Positions 42,336-51,317 of a DNA stretch of 64,000 nt are shown piece after piece. The position numbers and the translations under genes are program-made. The first letter of the stretch is position 1, and each line of letters starts with the position of its first letter. Under the pieces are notes generated by a model, which did not search any database, had not been told where the DNA came from, and saw only the letters and a program-made list of their open reading frames with translations. Source of the DNA: Planctomycetota bacterium (lineage in GTDB: Bacteria; Planctomycetota; JAPUJT01); contig JAPUJT010000088.1 of assembly GCA_027296055.1 (NCBI GenBank), positions 1 to 64,000 on the forward strand, given 5' to 3'.

Positions 42336-42944
42336 TGAAACTCCTGGCCAGTAGCGGCTCATCGTGTATCCGAGCACCGCGCCGAAGACTACGTGCCCCG
42401 TGCCCGAGATCAGGAGGAACATCCCGGTCCCCTGAATGCCCACCATTTCCCGGTAAGGGGTCATCATCATCGCCGTCTCGAGCATCAGGGCCCAGATCAC
42501 GGCGCTTCCGATCCCGGGACGCCTCACCGCCATCGCATACATGATGGCGAATCCGACTCCGTTGCAAAGGTGATAGATCCAGCCGATCACACGGGTGCCG
42601 ACCTCCTCGGGAGGCCACCCGGTGGCGAGCTCCCCGAACAGCGCATGGGCCTTGAAGGGATCGATGGAGAGCAGGACGGCGGGGGCCCGCCAAAGATCGT
42701 AGGCAGCGGTGGCCCAGAAGCCTGCCCTCGCCCCGGCGATCAGTCGACCCGCGAAGTCGCCCCGCGCCCTACGCGCTAGCAGCCCCGCGCCGGCCAGCGC
42801 CAACCAGGCGGGGAGCAGTACCACCTGTGCGAGCGGGCGCATCGAGCCCTCCTGGTAGAATTCGGCGAGGAGGACCCCGATCGACGTGGAGGCGGCCGCC
42901 ACGCCGAAGATCCTGAGCCCAAAATTGGGACCCCATTTCCTCAT
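42333..42944 (-). CDS. Integral membrane protein, unknown function
   Basis: The start at 42944 is chosen since MRKWGPNFGLRIFGVAAAST begins a membrane helix. About six hydrophobic segments follow (for example PLAQVVLLPAWLALAGAGLL, VIGWIYHLCNGVGFAIMYAM and GMFLLISGTGHVVFGAVLGY). The protein is 203 residues and I do not recognise a characterised family. Conserved-looking polar residues inside helices (IYHLCNG and GTGHV histidines) hint at metal or cofactor contact but prove nothing. Both ends of the gene abut REP-like palindromes, and its first bases are partly duplicated upstream. Confidence 0.65.
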   Translation of the reverse strand: MRKWGPNFGLRIFGVAAASTSIGVLLAEFYQEGSMRPLAQVVLLPAWLALAGAGLLARRARGDFAGRLIAGARAGFWATAAYDLWRAPAVLLSIDPFKAHALFGELATGWPPEEVGTRVIGWIYHLCNGVGFAIMYAMAVRRPGIGSAVIWALMLETAMMMTPYREMVGIQGTGMFLLISGTGHVVFGAVLGYTMSRYWPGVS

Positions 42945-42989
42945 GCGATCATCATAGCCCGGGAGTCTCCCCGAATTCACGCGTGACTA

Positions 42990-43040
42990 GAATTCGTGAC
43001 GCGCACCGAATTCGCGTAATTGGTGCGCGTCATGAAATTC
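42990..43040. repeat. REP-like palindrome, copy B
   Basis: GAATTCGTGACGCGCACC (42990-43007) pairs with GGTGCGCGTCATGAAATTC (43022-43040) with one bulge and a mismatch, around a 14-base loop. It has the same core as copies A and C. Confidence 0.7.
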
Positions 43041-43125
43041 CCTGAGCCCGAGATTGGGACCATGTGCCAGCATTCGCCCATTCTAGATCGGCGCATTCAC
43101 CCGATTCACGCGTGACGGAAGTCGT

Positions 43126-43188
43126 TTCTAGAATTCGTGACGCGCACAAAATTCACGAAATTGGTGCGCGTCATGAATTTCTAGAAAG
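43126..43188. repeat. REP-like palindrome, copy C
   Basis: TTTCTAGAATTCGTGACGCG (from 43126) pairs with the closing arm ending near 43188 (GTGCGCGTCATGAATTTCTA and following), a near-perfect dyad of more than 20 bp. It includes the stop codon of the acyl-CoA dehydrogenase gene. Confidence 0.7.
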
Positions 43189-44905
43189 GGTAGGCGTCTC
43201 TGCGATCGAGGGTGTCGGCGATGGCGTCGGTGAGATCGTCGTCATTTTGATCGATCTCGCCGATGCGCTGTGCGGCCCCCCGGCCCACTCGAGAGCAGAA
43301 CGATTGGCAGAAGGCAATCTCGGACTCGGCGGCCGCAGCGCCCTTCTCCCGTATCGCCCGGTCGGTGCGCGAGATCGTGGCGGCCATGGCGTAGATCGAG
43401 ATGAACGAGTCGGCGATCCGGTGCAGCAGGTACTGTCGCTCGATGATCTTCTTTCCGTGCTTTCTGAGGATGGAGCCGGACGCCCGCGCGAGATCGTGGA
43501 TCCGGTCTGACAGGATCAGGGACTCGGCGCCAAGTGGATCGGATGCCCCTGTGAAGGAATCCCCCGCGATCGACTGCCGGATCACGCCGATCGCGTAGTC
43601 GGAGAGAAACCCGATCGAGACCAGGGGCTTCTTCAAGGCCTGGGCCACTTCCTTCAGGGTCTCGCCGGGCCCCTGGAGACCGGCCAGGGCAATGAACAGC
43701 TTCAGGACCTCGTTCGTCCCCTCGAAGATCAGGTTGATCCGCGCATCGCGCAGGTGCCGCTCGAACGGAAACTCGCGAATGTATCCGTACCCCCCCGCTA
43801 TCTGAAGGGCTTCGCTGGCGCACCGCCAGAGGGCATCGGAGCCGAAGATCTTGCAGGCGGCACTTTCGAGGGAGAAGTCCACGCCGCCCCGATCGACGAG
43901 ACGAGTCGTGAGGTAGACCATGCTCTCCAGGGCATACGCATCCTCCGCCATCCTCGCCAGCTTTTCCCGGATCAGCTCGAACCCGAAGATCGACTGGCCG
44001 AACTGCTTCCTCCCCTTGGCGTACTCCAGTGCCTCCCGGATGATCGTCTTCATCCCACCGAGGGAACCTGCGGCGAGCCCGAGCCTGCCCTCGTTCAGGA
44101 CTTCCATCGCTATCTTGAATCCGCGTCCCTCCTCACCGAGCAAGTTTTCGGCAGGGAGGGAGACGTTCTCCAGGATCAGGTCCGTCGTGCTGCTCCCGAG
44201 GATCCCGAGCTTGTCCGCCTCCGGGCCGTGCGAGACCCCCGCGAGATCGCTCGGCACGACGAAGGCGGAGACCTTCTTCTCTTCCGCGCCTTCAGGTCGC
44301 GTCTTGACGAAGACGGTGAAGAGGCCGCCGATTCCCCCGTTCGTGATCCACTGCTTGCGCCCGTTGAGAGCGAAGGTCGCTCCATCCTCGCTCCGTACCG
44401 CGGTGGACTGGATGCCCCCCGCATCGGAGCCCGAGTTGGGCTCGGTGAGGGCGAATCCGCCAAGCACCTCGCCGGTGGCGAGGGTGGGAAGAAACTTCTC
44501 CTTCTGCTCGTCGGTCCCGAACAGGAGGATCGCCTTCAGGCCGATCGACTGATGTGCCCCGACGGTCACGGCCGTGGAAGCGCACAACCCGCCCAGCTCC
44601 TCCAGGACACGGGCGTAGGCCGTGCGGGAGAATCCGAATCCCCCGTGCTCCTCCCCGATACTCAACCCCAGTACCCCGAGGTCGCCGAGCCCCCGGATCA
44701 CCGACTCCGGCACCTTCTTTTCCCGGTCGATCTTCGCCGGATCGATCTCCGCGGAGGCGAACTTTCGCAGAGACTCCAGCAGCAGCTCGACATTCTCCGA
44801 CTCTTCCACGTCCGCCTCCGGATAGGGGATGATGACCTCGGACTCTATCTTTCCTGCGAAGATGGACTTGCCGAAGGATCGCCGTTTCGCCGATTCAGTC
44901 GTCAT
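43181..44905 (-). CDS. Acyl-CoA dehydrogenase, VLCAD/ACAD9-like
   Basis: This FAD enzyme makes the alpha-beta double bond of acyl-CoA in fatty acid beta-oxidation. The 574-residue product is longer than typical short/medium-chain enzymes because of a C-terminal domain, as in VLCAD and ACAD9. Family blocks include GLSIGEEHGGFGFSRTAYAR, FALTEPNSGSDAGGIQSTAV, KQWITNGGIGGLFTVFVK and ANVREF-like GYGYIREFPFERHLRDARIN. INLIFEGTNEVLKLFIALAG carries the catalytic-Glu region of the VLCAD type. It overlaps the upstream fused hydratase/dehydrogenase gene by 11 bases, so they are coupled. Its stop lies within a REP-like palindrome. Confidence 0.93.
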   Translation of the reverse strand: MTTESAKRRSFGKSIFAGKIESEVIIPYPEADVEESENVELLLESLRKFASAEIDPAKIDREKKVPESVIRGLGDLGVLGLSIGEEHGGFGFSRTAYARVLEELGGLCASTAVTVGAHQSIGLKAILLFGTDEQKEKFLPTLATGEVLGGFALTEPNSGSDAGGIQSTAVRSEDGATFALNGRKQWITNGGIGGLFTVFVKTRPEGAEEKKVSAFVVPSDLAGVSHGPEADKLGILGSSTTDLILENVSLPAENLLGEEGRGFKIAMEVLNEGRLGLAAGSLGGMKTIIREALEYAKGRKQFGQSIFGFELIREKLARMAEDAYALESMVYLTTRLVDRGGVDFSLESAACKIFGSDALWRCASEALQIAGGYGYIREFPFERHLRDARINLIFEGTNEVLKLFIALAGLQGPGETLKEVAQALKKPLVSIGFLSDYAIGVIRQSIAGDSFTGASDPLGAESLILSDRIHDLARASGSILRKHGKKIIERQYLLHRIADSFISIYAMAATISRTDRAIREKGAAAAESEIAFCQSFCSRVGRGAAQRIGEIDQNDDDLTDAIADTLDRRDAYPF

Positions 44906-47015
44906 GGAATTCCCTTCCGTCCTTCGCTCTCTCGACGAGACCCGGATGCGGCTTCAACCTCTCGCCGAACCTTGACGCCAAAGCTTCCAGATTCGACAGG
45001 ACCAGCTCCAGGCCGAGATGATCCGCATAGCTGAGCACGCCCCCCCGGAACGGGGCGAACCCGAATCCCAGAACGGACGCCAGATCCACGTCGGACGCCT
45101 TGGCCGCGATGGCTTCCTCCAGGCAGGCGGCCGCCTCGCTCACCATAGGCAAGACCAGTCGGGCGACGATATCGACCGGATCTCCCATCGGTCTTCGAGG
45201 GATACCCGGCAGGTTACGAACCGTCTCGTCGGGCCGTTCTCGCGGGCCCATCCAGGGTATGCGAGCGAGACCCTTCGAGTAATGATAGAAACCCTCCCCT
45301 CCTTTCCGACCCAACCTCCCGTCCTTCACGAGCGCCTGAAGCACCGCGGGGATCGCGCCGCCGTCGAGATTGTCGGCCACCTTGGCGGCCACGATGATCC
45401 CTACCTCGTCTATCAGCCGCAACGGCCCCATCGGCATGCCGAATTCCTTCATCGCCGCGTCCACCTGGCCGATCTCGTATCCTTCCTCGAGAAGGAGGCA
45501 GGCCTCCCGAATGTACGGGCCGAGGATTCGATTGACGAGGAAACCGGGCGTATCCTTGACGACGATGGGGGTCTTCCCCAGCCGTCGGGCCAGAGCCACC
45601 ACGGTCTCGACCACCACCGGATCCGTTTTCTCGCCGCGGATCACCTCGACGAGAGGCATGGCGTGGACCGGGTTGAAGAAGTGCATCCCCACCACCCGTT
45701 CCGGCCATCGAGCCCCCTCGATCAGGCTCGACAGGGGGATGGCAGAGGTGTTCGTGGCGAATATCGGCCCCCCCATGGCCGCCGACTCCACCCCGGCGAG
45801 CACCTCTCGCTTGACCTGGAGGTCTTCCACCACCGCCTCGATGACGATCCCAGCGTTCCGGAACCCGGTCAAGTCGAGCGTGGGCGAGATGAGACCCATC
45901 GCGTCCTCCGCCTGGGCCTGGGTCTCCCGGCCTCTCCGGATGCTACCTTCGTGAATCTTCCACGCGGACTTCAGCCCCGCTCGAAGCGCACCGGCGCTGG
46001 TGTCGCGGAGCCTCACGGCGATCCCGCGCCGGGAGAGTAGCCAGGCGATCCCCCCCCCCATCGTTCCGGCCCCGAGAACGCCGGCGCTCCGGAGGGGCTT
46101 CGTCTCCCCGCTCTCCCCCTTCCGGGCGGACTCCTGCCATCGAAAGATGCGCACCAGGTTCCGGCTCTCGGCGCTCACCGCGAGCTTGCCGAACGAGCTG
46201 GCTTCCCGGAGAAGCCCCTCCTCGATCCCGGCGCCGAGCCCCGCCCCGATACATTCGAGGGCCGCCGGGGCGGCCGGGTATTTTCCGCCCGTTTTCTCGA
46301 GGACTCTCTTCCGGGCGATGGAGATGATGATGGTCCGAGCGATCGGGTTCGTCTCGAGAAGCCATTCCCTCCACCTTCGCCTCCTCCGAGGTTTCGCATC
46401 GCCCATCACCCCTCGGGCGAACCGGAGACTCCATTCATCGAAGATCGTCTCGCTGTAAGTCTCATCGACGAGCCCCTTCCTCAGGGCCTTCCCGGCCCCG
46501 ATCCGCCTTCCGGTGAGTATGAGATCCAGGGCGGCTCGCAGGCCGATCAGCCGGGGCAACCTCTGCGTTCCCCCCAAGGCGGGGACGATCCCGAGGAGCA
46601 CCTCGGGGAGGCCCAGCTTGGTCTTCTCCGATCTGGACGCGATCCGATACCGGCAGGCGAGGGCGAGCTCGAGGCCTCCCCCGAGGCAGGCGCCATCAAT
46701 GGCTGCGATGGTGGGGAACGGGAGGTCGGCGAAATCGTTGAAGATCGCCTGGCCCATCCGGGAGAGCCTCTCACCGTCCTCGCTCGACCCGATCGCCTGG
46801 AACTGGTCGATGTCGGCCCCGGCGATCCAGATCCCATCCTTCGCGCTCTGGAGGATGAGCGCCCGGATATCGCTGCGCCTCCTCCAATCGGTGACGAGGC
46901 GTCTCAGCTCATCCATCGCATCCCGGGTGAGGATGTTGGCAGATCGATCGGGAAGATCGAAGGTCACTCGTTCGATCCCGTCGGGCATCGACTCGCTGTG
47001 AAACGCTGAGATCAT
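44895..47015 (-). CDS. Fused enoyl-CoA hydratase / 3-hydroxyacyl-CoA dehydrogenase (FadB/FadJ-like)
   Basis: This 706-residue bifunctional enzyme hydrates enoyl-CoA and oxidises the resulting hydroxyacyl-CoA. The N-terminal crotonase domain has the oxyanion-hole and glutamate motifs AIDGACLGGGLELALACRYR and GLPEVLLGIVPALGGTQRLP. The central NAD domain starts at about residue 310 with GVLGAGTMGGGIAWLLSRRG. The catalytic region is GMHFFNPVHAMPLVEVIRGE, followed by the C-terminal 3HCDH domains (FLVNRILGPYIREACLLLEE). It is the middle gene of a three-gene beta-oxidation operon with thiolase 20 bases upstream. Confidence 0.94.
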   Translation of the reverse strand: MISAFHSESMPDGIERVTFDLPDRSANILTRDAMDELRRLVTDWRRRSDIRALILQSAKDGIWIAGADIDQFQAIGSSEDGERLSRMGQAIFNDFADLPFPTIAAIDGACLGGGLELALACRYRIASRSEKTKLGLPEVLLGIVPALGGTQRLPRLIGLRAALDLILTGRRIGAGKALRKGLVDETYSETIFDEWSLRFARGVMGDAKPRRRRRWREWLLETNPIARTIIISIARKRVLEKTGGKYPAAPAALECIGAGLGAGIEEGLLREASSFGKLAVSAESRNLVRIFRWQESARKGESGETKPLRSAGVLGAGTMGGGIAWLLSRRGIAVRLRDTSAGALRAGLKSAWKIHEGSIRRGRETQAQAEDAMGLISPTLDLTGFRNAGIVIEAVVEDLQVKREVLAGVESAAMGGPIFATNTSAIPLSSLIEGARWPERVVGMHFFNPVHAMPLVEVIRGEKTDPVVVETVVALARRLGKTPIVVKDTPGFLVNRILGPYIREACLLLEEGYEIGQVDAAMKEFGMPMGPLRLIDEVGIIVAAKVADNLDGGAIPAVLQALVKDGRLGRKGGEGFYHYSKGLARIPWMGPRERPDETVRNLPGIPRRPMGDPVDIVARLVLPMVSEAAACLEEAIAAKASDVDLASVLGFGFAPFRGGVLSYADHLGLELVLSNLEALASRFGERLKPHPGLVERAKDGREFHDD

Positions 47016-47035
47016 CCCAGGACTTTCTCGGAAGG

Positions 47036-48349
47036 TCAGGATCTCTCCAGGATGAGGGCGACCCCCTGTCCGCCCCCGACGCAGAGGCTCGCCAGACCGA
47101 ACTGTGCATCCCTGCGCGCCATTTCCTTCAGCGTGGTGATCACGAGCCGGGCTCCGGTCGCCCCGACCGGGTGCCCCAGGGCGATCGCCCCGCCGTTGCA
47201 GTTCAGGATCTCCGGATCGATCTCACCTATCGCCGATGGGCGATCCAGCTCCCGCTGAGCGAACTCATCCGAGGCCATCGCCTTGCAGCAAGCGAGGACC
47301 TGAGCGGCGAACGCCTCGTTTATCTCGACGACGGCCATTTCCTTCAGGCTGAGACCCGCTCGTTCCAGGGCCAGGGGGGCGGCAAAGGCAGGGCCGAGAC
47401 CCATCCTCCTCGGATCGACTCCGACGACGGCGGAGGCGCGGATCCGCCCGAGAGATCGCCCTCCCATCAAACGGGCCCGATCGGCCGAGGCCAGAAGACA
47501 GGCGACGCCCCCATCGGTGATCTGGCTCGAGTTGCCGGCGGTGACGGTTCCCGTCTTCCGGTCGAAGACGGGACGAAGCCGGGAGAGACCCTCCAGCGAA
47601 GAGTCGGGCCGCGGGCCCGTGTCGCTCTCGACCGTCTCCCGGTATTTCGGCGGAACCGGGACGGGGATCACCTCATCGCCCAACCGACCGCTCTCGGCCG
47701 CACGGGTGGCCCTTTCATGGCTCCTGTGTGCGAATCGATCCTGCTCCTCCCGCGTGATGTGAAACTCGTTCGCCAGGACCTCGGCCGTTTCCCCCATGTT
47801 GAGCCCGGAGACCGGATCCGTCAGACCCTGCTCGAGACCGAACAGGGGTCGGATGAGATCTCGGGGACGAAACCTGAGCGCGGCCCGAAACTTCGCGAAC
47901 AGCCCCTTCGCCCGTCCCAGGGTGAGCATCTTGTAGGCGAACGAATCGGGGTAGATGAAGGGGATCTGGCTCATCGACTCGGTGCCCCCCGCGACGATCA
48001 GATCGGCCTCCCCGGCTCGTATCCGGGCGGCCGCCTGGATCACCGCCTCCAGTCCGGAGGCGCAGTTGCGGTGCACGGAGAGGGCAGGTCGTGACTGGGG
48101 TATTCCCGAGCGGAGGGCTACGACCCGGGCGATGTTGGCGGCGTCAGCAGGCTGGGCCACGTTGCCCAGAATCGTCTCGTCGATCTCGTCGGCCCGCGTC
48201 TCGGTCCGGTACAGTAACTCCGTGACAGCGATCCGACCGAGCTCGACGGCCGAGAGGCTCCGAAAGTTCTGCCAGGCCCTGACGAACGGCGTCCGGTATC
48301 CCTCGAGGATCACTGCCCCGTTGCCCGTCGATTTCACGCTCTTACCCAT
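47036..48349 (-). CDS. Acetyl-CoA acyltransferase (thiolase)
   Basis: Thiolase cleaves 3-ketoacyl-CoA to acetyl-CoA and a shortened acyl-CoA. The 437-residue product has nucleophilic Cys in VHRNCASGLEAVIQAA, the NEAFAAQ motif, His in NCNGGAIALGHPVGATGARL, and the second Cys in LASLCVGGGQGVALI. It is the FadI-like, longer bacterial type. GGGAG lies five bases before the ATG. It is the first gene of the beta-oxidation operon and is divergent from the MgtC-like gene. Confidence 0.94.
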   Translation of the reverse strand: MGKSVKSTGNGAVILEGYRTPFVRAWQNFRSLSAVELGRIAVTELLYRTETRADEIDETILGNVAQPADAANIARVVALRSGIPQSRPALSVHRNCASGLEAVIQAAARIRAGEADLIVAGGTESMSQIPFIYPDSFAYKMLTLGRAKGLFAKFRAALRFRPRDLIRPLFGLEQGLTDPVSGLNMGETAEVLANEFHITREEQDRFAHRSHERATRAAESGRLGDEVIPVPVPPKYRETVESDTGPRPDSSLEGLSRLRPVFDRKTGTVTAGNSSQITDGGVACLLASADRARLMGGRSLGRIRASAVVGVDPRRMGLGPAFAAPLALERAGLSLKEMAVVEINEAFAAQVLACCKAMASDEFAQRELDRPSAIGEIDPEILNCNGGAIALGHPVGATGARLVITTLKEMARRDAQFGLASLCVGGGQGVALILERS

Positions 48350-48403
48350 CTCGCTCCCATATTACACCGGTGTCGGCGGGGCTCCTATAATGGATCTAGA
48401 ACT

Positions 48404-49081
48404 ATGCTCACACTCATCGGCCTCGAAATCGACTTCCTTCACAACATCGGCGAGATTGTCCTTCGGCTCGCCCTGGCGGTCCTTCTGGGCGGCCTGATCG
48501 GGTTCGAACGGGAGTTCAGCGGGAAAGCGGCAGGCCTCCGGACCAACATCCTTATCTGTCTCGGCGCCGCCGCGTTCACGCTCGGCTCGATCTTCTTTGC
48601 CGAAGGGACAACAGCCGACCTCTCCCGCGTCGCCGCACAGATCGTCACCGGCATAGGTTTTCTCGGCGCCGGGACGATCATCCAGGCCCGGGGAGAGGTC
48701 CAGGGGTTGACCTCCGCGGCGACGATCTGGGTGGTCGCGTCCATTGGCCTCGCTGCCGGGTGCGGGTACTACTCGCTCGCCATCGTGACCACGGCCTTCG
48801 CGATGATCTCCCTGCTGATCCTGGGCTGGATGGAGAAATCCCTGCTCTCGAAGAGGGAGACGAAGCAGTACGAGATCACCATGATCAACTCGACAGCGGC
48901 GATAGAGAAGGTTCAGAAACTCCTGAGAGAAGGAGGCGCCGATCTGGAACTGACAGGCATCCGGAAGGATGGCGACGAGGCCTGCCTCACCTACAGGGTG
49001 ACCGCCACGACGAAGTCCCATGAAGCTCTATCCAAGACCCTCTCCCCCCTCCCCGAAGTCCGTGGCGTTTTGTTCCACTGA
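48404..49081 (+). CDS. MgtC/SapB-family membrane protein
   Basis: The 225-residue product has four to five N-terminal membrane helices with the family signature VLLGGLIGFEREFSGKAAGLRTNILICLGA and GIGFLGAGTIIQ-x(n)-GLTSAATIWVVASIGLAAGC, each shortened here to recognisable blocks. The C-terminal 80 residues form the ACT-like cytosolic domain. MgtC proteins are linked to magnesium limitation and survival; several are thought to modulate membrane ATPase or transporters. A perfect TATAAT (48386-48391) lies 12 bases before the ATG but I see no good -35, so the transcript may be nearly leaderless. Confidence 0.9.
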   Translation: MLTLIGLEIDFLHNIGEIVLRLALAVLLGGLIGFEREFSGKAAGLRTNILICLGAAAFTLGSIFFAEGTTADLSRVAAQIVTGIGFLGAGTIIQARGEVQGLTSAATIWVVASIGLAAGCGYYSLAIVTTAFAMISLLILGWMEKSLLSKRETKQYEITMINSTAAIEKVQKLLREGGADLELTGIRKDGDEACLTYRVTATTKSHEALSKTLSPLPEVRGVLFH

Positions 49082-49136
49082 CCTGCTTCTCTCTCGGGGT
49101 TTCGTCGCCAGGCGGCGAACGCCCGCCCGTTCCCAG

Positions 49137-51197
49137 CTAGCCCGTGGTGGTGGTCAGACGCCGCGGCGCGAAGATGGCCGAGGCTCCGTAGAGCCCCAAC
49201 GCAACCAGGTAGAGGGCGCTGAGTCCCCAGACGTTGCTGAAGTACTCGAGACAGCCGCCAAAGACGACGCCCAGCAGGTTCGATCCGAACACCCTGTTGA
49301 TCTGTGTTTCGCTCTTGAACGAATTGGAGAAGATGAACGAGGCCCAAGCGATCGGCAGGCCTACCACGACGGCCGCAGCCCCGAGCCGCAACGGGAGAGA
49401 AAGCCCAAGCAGAAGATTGAACGGGAAGAAGAATCCCAGTCCGAGAGTCGCGGCCAGCAGCGCGTAGGAAAGGGTTCGGCTCGGAGCCCACTTCTTCAAG
49501 ACAAGGTGGTTGGTGATGAGGATGGTCGCCAGAATCGACGCGAAGACGACCGAGTTGACGTTCCATGTCGCCCCGAATAGTAGCGCCAACTGCGTCACGC
49601 TTCTTGTCTCGAGGAGCATGAACCCGGCACCGAGAAAGAAGAAATGGAGGTTCGGACGCCTCACGGATCTCTCGACGCCCAACACCAGGAGAACACTGCC
49701 AGCGACCATGACGCCGAGGATCACGATGTAGAACATCGGAATCCTCCTCTCCTTCAGGTAAAGGTGCGGCCAATCATCGGTGGACAGGAGCACCCCTTCC
49801 CGCTTCGCATAGGGCGGAAGGAACGAGATCTCGGAACCGGCCGCCGTCCTGGCTCGGGCGAGCGCGGCGTCTGGAGCGTAGATGAATGACACCGAATCGA
49901 AGGGGCTACCCGCCGGCTTCACGAGCGTCGGTTCCGACTGGAAAGCACGGGTGAGGGTCCAGTAGGTGCGCTCCCCCATCCATGGCCTGGTGGAACCCAG
50001 GCTCAAGCAGAAGACCCCTTCCGGCGCCAGGAGCCGCTTCATCTGCTCGAAGGACTCCAGGGTGTAGACGAAGCTCTCGAGTCGCAGGCTCGACATTCCT
50101 GCAATTTGCTTGTGCGAATCCAAAGCCGACATCACCACGAGATCATATCTCTCGTCCGTGTTTGCAATGTACGACCGGGCGTCGTCGACGATGACCTTCA
50201 CACCTTTCTGCAGGTAGGGCCGGGCCGGATGGTCGTCGAAGCCCAGTCCAGCTATCGTCGGGTCGATCTCGACTACATGAACCTCCTCGGCGCCGCTCAT
50301 TTTCGCCATGACGGCCTCGTTCCCTGCCCCGGCCCCGAGGATGAGCACTTTTCTCGGTTGGCTGAAGAGGTAGGGAAGGCGATAGTACGGCAGCCAGACA
50401 CCAAGAGGCGTGCTCTCCAGCTCCGGACTGAGGTCGATCATGTCCTGGATGCGGAGGTTGTCGACCATGATACGGTAGCCCCGGCCGCGGACCTCCGGTG
50501 TCTCATAGGGCTCCACTTCGATCTTGTAATAGGGAGACCACTGTGCCTCGGGGTACGTCGATCGCATCACGATGATGGCCACCACGATGAAGCCAATGCT
50601 GCCGACCAACCAGTATCTTCGATTCGCGATGAAGACGAGGAGCACCGAGCATCCGACGGCATACCAGACATGGGGTGGAGTCCCCAGCCATGCCAGCCCT
50701 GAGTAGGCCAGTACGCCGACCAGGCTCCCGGCGATATCGTAGGCGTAGGCCACCAGAGGGTTTTCGACGGAGAGAAGCTGCCTTCCCAGCTCTTGCCCCA
50801 GGATGACGAAGAAGGCGACGTTCAGGAAGAACCCGAACAGAGCGGCAAGCGAGACCTGGAGCAAGCTGCTCCGGTAGTACTCCTTGTTTGCCGCGAAGAT
50901 CACATCCTCTGTGTAGCTGACCATCACCCCGTGCCGATGGAGGAAGATGACGGCCAGGACGAGAACGAAAAAAGCCGGAGCGAAGGCCTGGATCAGACGG
51001 ACTCTTCTGGAAGCGAGGAGACAGCCCAATCCCAAACCGAAGAAGCAAGAGATAAGGATCAGGTTGTTGAAGTAGGCGAGGACGGTGACCGAAGCGTTTA
51101 GCCACCGGATCGCAGCCATCTCGAGGAACAGAATGGTGAAGCTGATGAGAAAGATTCCATTCGGTGTAGACCGATGGTTGCCAGGGGGCTGTGTCAT
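49137..51197 (-). CDS. Membrane-embedded spermidine-synthase-like methyltransferase-fold protein
   Basis: The start at 51197 avoids a basic, non-hydrophobic extension. The 686-residue product has about seven N-terminal membrane helices (for example TVLAYFNNLILISCFFGLGL). A central Rossmann domain of the spermidine synthase/SAM-dependent type follows, with VLILGAGAGNEAVMAKM, EVHVVEIDPTIAGLG, KVIVDDARSYIANTDERYDL and VVMSALDS. Six or more C-terminal helices complete it. This 'membrane-flanked synthase' layout occurs in uncharacterised bacterial proteins. The polyamine-synthase Asp that activates the amine is replaced in the DALD-type loop (VMSALDSHK), so the reaction is uncertain. It is not obviously in an operon. 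Confidence 0.75.
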   Translation of the reverse strand: MTQPPGNHRSTPNGIFLISFTILFLEMAAIRWLNASVTVLAYFNNLILISCFFGLGLGCLLASRRVRLIQAFAPAFFVLVLAVIFLHRHGVMVSYTEDVIFAANKEYYRSSLLQVSLAALFGFFLNVAFFVILGQELGRQLLSVENPLVAYAYDIAGSLVGVLAYSGLAWLGTPPHVWYAVGCSVLLVFIANRRYWLVGSIGFIVVAIIVMRSTYPEAQWSPYYKIEVEPYETPEVRGRGYRIMVDNLRIQDMIDLSPELESTPLGVWLPYYRLPYLFSQPRKVLILGAGAGNEAVMAKMSGAEEVHVVEIDPTIAGLGFDDHPARPYLQKGVKVIVDDARSYIANTDERYDLVVMSALDSHKQIAGMSSLRLESFVYTLESFEQMKRLLAPEGVFCLSLGSTRPWMGERTYWTLTRAFQSEPTLVKPAGSPFDSVSFIYAPDAALARARTAAGSEISFLPPYAKREGVLLSTDDWPHLYLKERRIPMFYIVILGVMVAGSVLLVLGVERSVRRPNLHFFFLGAGFMLLETRSVTQLALLFGATWNVNSVVFASILATILITNHLVLKKWAPSRTLSYALLAATLGLGFFFPFNLLLGLSLPLRLGAAAVVVGLPIAWASFIFSNSFKSETQINRVFGSNLLGVVFGGCLEYFSNVWGLSALYLVALGLYGASAIFAPRRLTTTTG

Positions 51198-51317
51198 GGG
51201 CAGCGCTCGATGAACACGGCGACGAGGGTGGACCTTGACCTGCTCCAGGGGGGGGGACCGCCCAGCGGACGGTTCCAAAGGGGTCGACCGCAGCGGGAAG
51301 CCCGTGAGAAACGTGGG

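Larger units (their letters stand above)
42912..43188. repeat. Diverged tandem duplication, about 130-140 bp unit
   Basis: CCTGAGCCC...ATTGGGACC at 42912-42932 recurs at 43041-43060. ATTCACGCGTGAC at 42975 recurs at 43104 (both offsets 129), and AATTCGTGACGCGCAC at 42991 recurs at 43132 (offset 141 after a small insertion). The first unit includes the 5' end of the membrane-protein gene and palindrome B, and the second ends with palindrome C. Confidence 0.65.
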
